Shown in pieces: positions 58,022 through 64,000 of a DNA stretch of 64,000 bases (positions are counted from its first letter, which is position 1; each line of letters opens with the position of its first letter). This stretch comes from Schizochytrium sp. CCTCC M209059 (lineage: Eukaryota > Sar > Bigyra > Thraustochytrida > Thraustochytriidae): the NCBI GenBank assembly GCA_000818945.1, contig KN805439.1:108614-172613 (forward strand), written 5' to 3'. A program made the translations under genes and the position numbers. The notes beneath the pieces were generated by a model. It ran no database searches. It was not told where the DNA came from and saw only the letters and a program-made list of their open reading frames with translations.

Positions 58022-59510
58022 GGGGGATCTGCAGACGCACTGTTTCTCGTACCTGGGGTGCCGAGATGCAGCCCGCGCCATGGGCACGAGCAAGGACATG
58101 CTGTTCTTGCTAACGGGGCTCGAGCAGCAAGCGACGTCCCTCGTTGTGGAGAGCGCGCGCGATAGCGCCAAGGACATAGAAGAGGACAGCGCGAAAGAGA
58201 CCCTGTCGCGTCAGGAGGACAGCCAGGGGAGCACGATAAAGGCTCACTTTGCTGACCACGTCATGGACAAGGCCATGTCAAGGCTGACCGCGAGACCTCA
58301 ATTCGCTGTAGTCTTTTACAAAGACACCTCATGCAGGGAGAGAATCGCTTCTTTCGCCGAACACAAGCTCCCACGAGGCGTCCCCGTACTGGCCGCCCAA
58401 GTACAGGACGTGCAGTCTTGCGCAGGAGGCAACGAGATCCCAAACACAGAATCTAAGATGGTGGTTGAAATGGGAGCCTTTCCAGGGGCGGTCTGCGTTG
58501 GCTGCGCCCTGGATGGGTCTACCACACAAAGCGCTGTTCTTCCAGCAGGCCACGAGGCTACCTTTTGGAAGGTTTTCGTGATTCTCGCGTGCGGCAGCGC
58601 GAGCCATACTCGAGTTCCATCTCTTATCGAGGAGCTCCACGGCGCCTACCCTGCTGCAACCGTCATTGGGGGCATCAGTGGCACCGTGAGCCTCTTTGAG
58701 GGGAATACAAGCTCGCATACGTTTCTGCGAAACGGATACGCGATTCTTGCATTTGGAGGAAATGTGCCTTTGCGCGCGTGCGTGTCTCTCGGTCTTGAGC
58801 CAATCAGTCCGCTTGTCACTGTTGAAACAGCAACCTGGGCGTCAGATACAGAAATGGATATCGTCACGGTCAGACAAGGAGATTCTGTAGTGGCTGCGAC
58901 TCACTGGCTGAGCCACGCCAGCGAGGGTACAATTGGCATCAAGTTCTCGGGACAAAGCGGCTTTCAGCTTGTCGAGGATGCATCTTTTACTTTCGGAATG
59001 GACGGTGTGCCAAGACTCCGTGTTATGCTCGAGAATGCCCCAGCAAATGCGAATCCAGAAGGTGCAACGATGGGGACCTTTGTTGCCACAACGCGGGCCG
59101 CCGTAAGTGACCTGCACAAGATGCTCGACCGCCTCAAGGCGCACCTCGCACAAAATGACGAAAAGGTTCTTGCAGGGCTCATGTTTTCATGCTCTGCCCG
59201 AGGCCCACATCCAATGACGAAAGAAACTGGGCCCATGCTTGACGCGCGCGCCTTCCAAGACAAGTTTGGCGTTCCGCTCATCGGATTTTACGCGGGCGGC
59301 GAAATCGGACCGCGCGCGAGGGCATTGGTCGACGGAGAAGCCTTTGAAAGCTCACGTGCCGTTGTCCAAGGCTACACGGTCGTCTATGGCGTCTTTATTG
59401 TCCCTCACAATTCCTTTTCGCCGCTCGAGTTGTACGGAAATGTCACCGCCGAGCACACTGCCCGTATCCGCGATTTTCTCGCTGGGAAGCGTCGTTTGTA
59501 CGATCAATAG
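58014..59510 (+). CDS. FBXO22-like protein, copy 2 with novel N-terminus
   Basis: The duplicated gene lacks the original ATG and first eight codons (MEKLPRYL). At the junction an ATG from the end of unit 1 (58014) reads in frame through the G run: MSGGD then LQTHCFSYLG. The rest, to the stop at 59510, is the same as copy 1 as far as can be seen, giving 498 residues. The F-box start is damaged (LPRY lost), while the FIST parts are intact. Its promoter would be the 3' part of unit 1, so expression is uncertain. It may be a recent gene copy or an assembly artefact. Confidence 0.65.
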   Translation: MSGGDLQTHCFSYLGCRDAARAMGTSKDMLFLLTGLEQQATSLVVESARDSAKDIEEDSAKETLSRQEDSQGSTIKAHFADHVMDKAMSRLTARPQFAVVFYKDTSCRERIASFAEHKLPRGVPVLAAQVQDVQSCAGGNEIPNTESKMVVEMGAFPGAVCVGCALDGSTTQSAVLPAGHEATFWKVFVILACGSASHTRVPSLIEELHGAYPAATVIGGISGTVSLFEGNTSSHTFLRNGYAILAFGGNVPLRACVSLGLEPISPLVTVETATWASDTEMDIVTVRQGDSVVAATHWLSHASEGTIGIKFSGQSGFQLVEDASFTFGMDGVPRLRVMLENAPANANPEGATMGTFVATTRAAVSDLHKMLDRLKAHLAQNDEKVLAGLMFSCSARGPHPMTKETGPMLDARAFQDKFGVPLIGFYAGGEIGPRARALVDGEAFESSRAVVQGYTVVYGVFIVPHNSFSPLELYGNVTAEHTARIRDFLAGKRRLYDQ

Positions 59511-59939
59511 ATGGCCGCTCAGCGTATATGGATTGAGCTCTTTGTAACGAATAAGTAAAAATCTATCTTTGTGTGGCCATTGGTCGCCAATCACAGGATA
59601 AGGTCCTCGTTACAACATTGTTTTCGATGAAGGGGCTGGTTGTGAAGCCATTGAAGACATACCGACCCAAAGATTCCGATGACATCAACATACCTTACTA
59701 CTCTGAGGACATTGGCAACAAGTTCAAAAGCAAGTACAAAAAGCATGCAAATTTGTCGAGGAATTCGCTGTCTGAAGCAAGCTCGACCTCTTGCGCATCA
59801 TTTACGGATAAAAGATTTTTCCCTTTAGAAGTCGAGTGAAGCAGCTGCCGCAACCCACAGATCAAAAAAAGTGCAGCCGAGGCAGCAAGTTTCCGAAGTG
59901 CGTTTCTGAAGTGCGTTTTTGCACGATCTTTATGTCGGG
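58027..59939 (+). repeat. tandem duplication unit 2
   Basis: Second copy of the segment starting 56109, ending with TATGTCGGG at 59939. Shadow frames on both strands repeat exactly at +1,918, so divergence is nil or nearly so. After 59939 the sequence becomes unrelated (GCATGTTCGCG). Confidence 0.95.
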
Positions 59940-59977
59940 CGCATGTTCGCGTAGCCTATCTGCCGTTAGGGCCTTTC

Positions 59978-60121
59978 GTTTGTTCCGAGACCAACCGAGC
60001 CGAGCCGAGGGCGCAAGCCAATATGGACCGTTCAACTGCGCATGTCGTCTATCATTTTTTCCGGGACCAGCCGAGCCGAGCCGGGGCCACGAGCCAACAT
60101 GGATCGTTCAACTGCGCATGC
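59978..60121 (+). repeat. two-copy tandem repeat, about 66-bp units
   Basis: Unit 1 (59978-60043) and unit 2 (60055-60120) share GAGACCAACCGAGCCGAGCC / GGGACCAGCCGAGCCGAGCC, GAGCCAA(C/T)ATGGA(T/C)CGTTCAACT and GCGCATG. They directly precede the Cys-rich ORF. Confidence 0.8.
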
Positions 60122-60145
60122 AAACCTCTAACGCGGATCAACAAA

Positions 60146-60448
60146 ATGGCTTGCTGGTGCAACAAGAGTGACAACTCGTGCAGGCGCGATCAATGCCCAA
60201 GTCGACCTTGTAGTAAGTGTAACGGATCGCACACGTATCGAAAAGGATGCCTGTCTGCCTCTTGCGGTCGGCGTCATTCAAGTGGACAAAGCTGTGCGTG
60301 CTGGTGTGGGGCAGACAAGCGGAAATGTACTCGAAAGGACCGCTGTCCATCGAGGCCGTGTGCGAGCTGTGGGGGCAGACATTCGAACAGTGAGGGTTGC
60401 CATCCTCAGACTCAAATGAGTCATGTTGCATCACAGTCGGCAAACTAA
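60146..60448 (+). CDS. Cys-rich zinc-knuckle-like protein, possible mobile-element remnant
   Basis: From ATG at 60146 (MACWCNKSDN) the frame gives 100 residues with about 20 Cys/His. Two copies of a pattern CxC-x6-C-x4/5-C-PSRP-C-x2-C-x3-H-x5-C occur (residues 3-35 and about 52-85), with a shorter CGRRHSSGQSC unit between. The C-x2-C-x3-H-x5-C part resembles the zinc knuckles of retroelement Gag or Pao/BEL proteins, but exact spacing differs. The frame is open upstream to 60023. Whether it is a gene or a decayed element cannot be told. Confidence 0.5.
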   Translation: MACWCNKSDNSCRRDQCPSRPCSKCNGSHTYRKGCLSASCGRRHSSGQSCACWCGADKRKCTRKDRCPSRPCASCGGRHSNSEGCHPQTQMSHVASQSAN

Positions 60449-60499
60449 GAGGGGCCGGGCAACTCGCGTGACGAAAATGAGACGGCTCCAACGGAAAAG

Positions 60500-60859
60500 T
60501 TGATCAACTCGCAAGATAAAAAGGAGACGGTTCCGATGGACAATTTCACAGAGATATCGAATCGAATCATCATTGCTGATGAATTGCCTGAGGAGCGCCG
60601 CAACTGGATCCAGCCGCCATCCAATGAACTCGTCGCGAATTGCGTAAACAAATTTCCTTCATACACCCTTGATCCAAACAATCACTATTGCCATGCATGT
60701 AGTGTCTGTGGCGTTCTTTACAATCTTGATGGCATCGAAGAACTTATCGACTCGAACAGTCCAGTGTTCAATCCGATCGAATTCAGTCCTGACGGGTGCG
60801 CGGAGGGGAGCAGAATTCTCACTAAATTTGCGTTCGGAAGATGCGTGTGTAGTTCATAG
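60500..60859 (+). CDS. hypothetical protein, possible Helitron-like fragment
   Basis: The 119-codon frame (first ATG-like codon near 60500, inner ATG for MDNFTEISNR at 60536) contains NCVNKFPSYTLDPNNHYC and HACSVCGVLY, a Cys-x2-Cys finger. A finger of this type precedes helicase-like parts in some Helitron proteins. No other domain is seen, and the frame ends soon after. It is best treated as an unrecognised gene or mobile-element relic. Confidence 0.35.
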   Translation: MINSQDKKETVPMDNFTEISNRIIIADELPEERRNWIQPPSNELVANCVNKFPSYTLDPNNHYCHACSVCGVLYNLDGIEELIDSNSPVFNPIEFSPDGCAEGSRILTKFAFGRCVCSS

Positions 60860-60887
60860 CAGAGGAATAGCTGGCGGCCAAGTGCAA

Positions 60888-61088
60888 GCTTGCAAGCTAT
60901 GTAACGCCGACAGGCGCAAACAAAATGTTCCGTGGCCAGTAACAAGCTTTTTTGAGGTGAGTCCTGGACCTAGGCGCATGCTATCGGAAAAGCTTGCAAG
61001 CTGTGAAGCGCCGACGTGGGCAAAGGTAGTGTTCTGGTAACAAGCTTTTTCAAGGTGGACCCTGGACCTAGGCCCATGCTCCCAGAGA
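60888..61088 (+). repeat. two-copy tandem repeat, about 100-bp units
   Basis: Units at about 60888-60991 and 60992-61088 share GCTTGCAAGCT, GCGCCGAC, GTAACAAGCTTTTT, GGACCTAGGC and CATGCT in the same order with about 20% difference. Each begins with a short palindrome (GCTTGCAAGC). Confidence 0.75.
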
Positions 61089-61291
61089 CTACGTTTGCCG
61101 AGGACTTACTGTTATCAAACTCCCAGCTCGTGGCATGGGCTTACAGAGTGCGCTTCTACTCCAAGAATGCTTTTCATACGACCAGCTCTTCGGTTCATAT
61201 TTTATTGGCCCCATGGCGACCTCAATTGCGGAGAAAGATACTGAACATAACTAATAATTAACTAGTTCAGACTGAAAAAGCACTTCAGATC

Positions 61292-61311
61292 GCGGGGCCT
61301 TCTAGCCCCGC
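61292..61311 (+). other. perfect hairpin GCGGGGC/GCCCCGC
   Basis: A 7-bp stem (61292-61298 with 61305-61311) and 6-base loop CTTCTA stand in otherwise AT-rich DNA 120 bp past the TPR gene stop. It could shape a transcript end, but it may also be chance. Confidence 0.4.
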
Positions 61312-61433
61312 AGGGTATTGGGGTGGCGTAGAACCGAACTAGCGAATGATGCTATCGTCATCAGTGAAGACCACCTTAATTGTCAAATTCTATTGTCTGG
61401 TTTTACGTTGTTCTTTTGCCCAACAAAGGCACG

Positions 61434-64000
61434 CTAGTTCTTGCAGCGAGAACCATCTTTTCGTGCTCGCTTGCATTCTCTCTCTTGTGATTCGCATGTT
61501 GTTGAGCGTGTTCGCCTCGCTTGCATTCTCTCTCTTCTGATTCGCATGTTGTTGAGCGTGCTCGCCACATCGGGATGTCGGTCGCCAAGACTTTCCTTGC
61601 GAATCGACAGCGCTTCCTCGTAGTTCGCCAAGGCCTCCTCGTAGCGGCCTTGTGAGTCATACACACCGGCGATGTTGTTGAGCGTGCTCGCCACATCGGG
61701 ATGTCGGTCGCCAAGACTTTCCTTCCTAATTGACAACGCTTTCTCGTAGTACACCAAGGCCTCCTCGTAGCGGCCTTGTGAGTCATACACGCCGGCGATG
61801 TTGTTGCGCATGGTCGCCACTGAGGGATGCCGGTCGCCAAGACTTTTCTTGCAAATCGACAGCGCTTCCTTGTAGTACGCCAAGGCCTCCTCGTAGCGGC
61901 CTTGTGAGTCATACACCAAGGCGATGCCGTGAAGCGTGGTCGCCACTGAGGGATGCCGGTCGCCGAGACTTTCCTTCCCAATTGACAGCGCTTCCTCGTA
62001 GTACGCCAAGGCCTCCTCGTAGCGGCTTTGTGCTTCATACACGCTGGCGATGTTGTTGCGCATGGTCGCCACTGAGGGATGCCGGTCGCCAAGACTTTTC
62101 TTGCAAATCGACAGCGCTTCCTTGTAGTACGGCAAGGCCTCCTCGTAGCGGCCTTGTGAGTAATACACACCGGCGATGTTGTTGAGCGTGGTCGCCACAT
62201 CGGGATGCCGGTCGCCAAGACTTTCCTTGCAAATCGACAGCGCTTCCTCGTAGTACGCCAAGGCCTCCTCGTAGCGGCCTTGTGAGTCATACACCAAGGC
62301 GATGTTGCTGAGCATGGCCGCCACATCGGGATGCCGGTCGCCAAGACTTTCCTTGTAAATCGACAGCGCTTCCTCGTAGTACGCCAAGGCCTCCCTGTAG
62401 CGGCCTTGTGAGTAATACACTCCGGCGATGTTGTTGAGCGTGGCCGCCACTGAGGGATGCCGGTCGCCAAGACTTTCCTTCCTAATCGACAGCGCTTTCT
62501 CGTAGTACGCCAAGGCCTCCTCGTAGCGGCCTTGTGAGTAATACACATAGGCGATGTTGTGGAGTGTGCTGGCCACATGGGGATGCCGGTCGCCAAAACT
62601 TTCCTTGTAAATCGACAGCGCTTCCTCGTAGTACGCCAAGGCCTTGTTGTAGCGGCCTTGTGAGTCATACACGTTGGCGATGCTGTTGAGCGTGGTCGCC
62701 ACAGGGGGATGCCGGTCGCCGAGACTTTCCTTGTCAATCGACAGCGCTTCCTCGTAGTACGCTAAGGCCCCATTCAATAAACCCTGGCTCTTGAAAAGAA
62801 CCCCCGCACTCCAAAGAATATTGGCTAGATCCTTTTCATTTTCTCGTTGTCGTGCTTTTTCGACTGCTTGTCGCGCCATTTGCAGATGCCACTCCCGCAC
62901 ACGGCCGTTCACCACCATATTCAGCGTTGTAAAGTTCCCGTCGACTTTCCCGACAGCATCATCGATCATTTTTTTGTCGTCAGCTTTGTGGCACTTGGCG
63001 TTGCGCATATCATTGTTGTCTGCCATAATCTTGACAATCTCGTCAGGATCCTTACGAAGCTGCTCCTCGAATCCCTCCTCTTCACCGGGCGTAACAGCAA
63101 TCTGCAGAGGCCTCTTGGTCTTTACGGCTCCCAGCACCTCCCACACGCACCATGCGCGCTGCAGAGGAGCTGGGGTGTCCCAGCGGTCAAAAAACACCAC
63201 CAGCTCATCAAACCTGGCGATGGCGCGATGGAGCCCAATCGTCATGTACTCCTCATAGGCCTTTTTCGTTTCATCAGGCGTACCTCCGTCGCGACGTGTG
63301 AGTTCTGGCTGGTTGGCGCTGAAGATGTCGAGCCACACAAAGGCGGACTCCGATTTATCGCCGAAGTGGGCGTTTAGCGCATCAACGAGATCTCTAAATC
63401 GAGTACACCGCGCCTGGCTCACAAATGTGCCCTGGTACTCGCGACCCACATCCGCGTCGTCGAGATGGTGGAGGTAGATTTGCTTGTCATTTGTGATTAG
63501 TTCAGGAACTACATACTGCGCAATATCCTCAGTGGCCCAGTCACAGCGGTCCTTTACTTTGGCGTCTTCGCCGGGCATGAACGTGACTTGCTCATCGGCG
63601 TAGTGGACGCGGCCTTCGCGAGAGCCATCATCATTTTCCCCAATGACCTTGATCGTTGTTCCTATGGTGATCTCATCGGAGAGGTTTCGCGTAGCTTCAA
63701 AGAGCTCGACATTCGGGACCAAGTCGCCACTAAGCACGCCTTCGAGGATGGCTTTGACAGCGCGAAAGGAGATGCTACGAGGGTCGATGATGGCGCGGGC
63801 CTCGGCTGAGAACACTTCGTCCCCTGGGCTGCTCTGGTCGGTCGCAACGAGCTTGAGCTCGGCTTCTTGGACGACTTCAGGGCTTGGCGCAAGACGAAGA
63901 GATTGTCTGCGAGGGTCACCGTCCTCAAAGCGAACCTCCTCGAGCTGTCGCTGGCTGAGGCGCTGGCTCTGTTCCTGGCTCAGGCGCAGCGTGCGCTGGG
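61434..64000 (-). CDS. TIR-like domain plus kinesin-light-chain-type TPR protein, 5' partial
   Basis: The frame runs from the right edge of the window (no start seen; open through 64000) to a stop at 61434, at least 855 residues. The first part has RLSQEQSQRLSQRQLEEVRFEDG. A domain with beta-strand/helix order follows: QGTFVSQARCTRFRDLVDAL, AFVWLDIFSANQPE, ELVVFFDRWDTPAPLQRAWC and VWEVLGAV. This matches TIR-like domains that end in an RAWCxWE block. Then ten nearly identical 42-residue TPRs (YEEALSI..ESLGDRHPDVA) of the kinesin light chain type. The C-terminus is Arg-rich and looks like repeat decay. Architecture suggests a sensor or adaptor. The ORF starting 63815 begins with GTG inside the gene. 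Confidence 0.8.
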   Translation of the reverse strand, partial: QRTLRLSQEQSQRLSQRQLEEVRFEDGDPRRQSLRLAPSPEVVQEAELKLVATDQSSPGDEVFSAEARAIIDPRSISFRAVKAILEGVLSGDLVPNVELFEATRNLSDEITIGTTIKVIGENDDGSREGRVHYADEQVTFMPGEDAKVKDRCDWATEDIAQYVVPELITNDKQIYLHHLDDADVGREYQGTFVSQARCTRFRDLVDALNAHFGDKSESAFVWLDIFSANQPELTRRDGGTPDETKKAYEEYMTIGLHRAIARFDELVVFFDRWDTPAPLQRAWCVWEVLGAVKTKRPLQIAVTPGEEEGFEEQLRKDPDEIVKIMADNNDMRNAKCHKADDKKMIDDAVGKVDGNFTTLNMVVNGRVREWHLQMARQAVEKARQRENEKDLANILWSAGVLFKSQGLLNGALAYYEEALSIDKESLGDRHPPVATTLNSIANVYDSQGRYNKALAYYEEALSIYKESFGDRHPHVASTLHNIAYVYYSQGRYEEALAYYEKALSIRKESLGDRHPSVAATLNNIAGVYYSQGRYREALAYYEEALSIYKESLGDRHPDVAAMLSNIALVYDSQGRYEEALAYYEEALSICKESLGDRHPDVATTLNNIAGVYYSQGRYEEALPYYKEALSICKKSLGDRHPSVATMRNNIASVYEAQSRYEEALAYYEEALSIGKESLGDRHPSVATTLHGIALVYDSQGRYEEALAYYKEALSICKKSLGDRHPSVATMRNNIAGVYDSQGRYEEALVYYEKALSIRKESLGDRHPDVASTLNNIAGVYDSQGRYEEALANYEEALSIRKESLGDRHPDVASTLNNMRIRRERMQARRTRSTTCESQERECKRARKDGSRCKN
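61560..62790 (-). repeat. 126-bp coding repeat array (TPR), about ten units
   Basis: Units with a 126-bp period share CGGTCGCCAAGACTTTCCTT, CGACAGCGCTTCCTCGTAGTA and CAAGGCCTCCTCGTAGCGGC on the plus strand, differing at few positions. Half-units just past the last repeat (61475-61560) contain a duplicated segment of about 50 bp (CTTGCATTCTCTCTCTT). Confidence 0.92.

Overview
The window looks like nuclear DNA of a single-celled eukaryote, probably a heterotrophic stramenopile of the thraustochytrid (labyrinthulomycete) type. It is GC-rich, with long mostly intronless genes on both strands and abundant tetra- and pentanucleotide repeats. Typical eukaryotic proteins are present: PAN3, Rictor, SRP9, FAF2, an Elongin-B-like protein, SLC44, tubulin-tyrosine-ligase-like and FBXO22-like. 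The dynein-2 intermediate chain DYNC2I2/WDR34 implies that the organism builds a flagellum. The lineage is inferred from style, not from a marker gene. Two introns could be placed exactly (in FAF2 and in a ubiquitin-like gene).

Layout. 1-20 kb is gene-dense: a tandem AAA+ ATPase (3' end outside the window), LYRM7/MZM1, PAN3, a trans-prenyl diphosphate synthase, an SLC44 transporter, a cytochrome P450, an ankyrin-SAM protein ending in a CaaX box, a SelH-like selenoprotein, a TTL-like ATP-grasp enzyme and an MFS transporter. 20-31 kb is sparse and repeat-rich, with a Gln-rich protein, a secreted Apple/VWA protein and a pure (GGAAT)n array. 31-50 kb is dense again: Elongin-B-like, FAF2, a membrane-anchored TKL kinase, a uronate-isomerase-like amidohydrolase, phosphoserine aminotransferase, SRP9, a PA-TM-RING ligase, DYNC2I2, a ubiquitin-like protein, a (CTCTG)n array with an assembly gap, and a membrane patatin. 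50-64 kb holds Rictor, a tandem duplication of an FBXO22-like gene, Cys-rich mobile-element-like fragments, and the 3' part of a TIR-like/TPR protein that runs off the right edge.

The neighbours do not form pathways. Shared themes are ubiquitin/ERAD (FAF2, RING, FBXO22-like, UBL, Elongin-B-like), membrane lipids (SLC44, patatin, prenyl synthase) and mRNA/protein targeting (PAN3, SRP9).

The most notable observation is the gene at 15570-15953 on the minus strand. An in-frame TGA interrupts a Rdx/SelH-like protein inside a CxxC motif, and the 3' UTR folds by eye into a complete type II SECIS element. Other leads are the 1,918-bp tandem duplication whose junction creates a new start codon, the TIR-like/TPR protein with DNA-level repeat homogenisation, a PAM2-like motif within an FVP triplet in PAN3, and pentanucleotide satellites including a unit identical to human satellite II/III.
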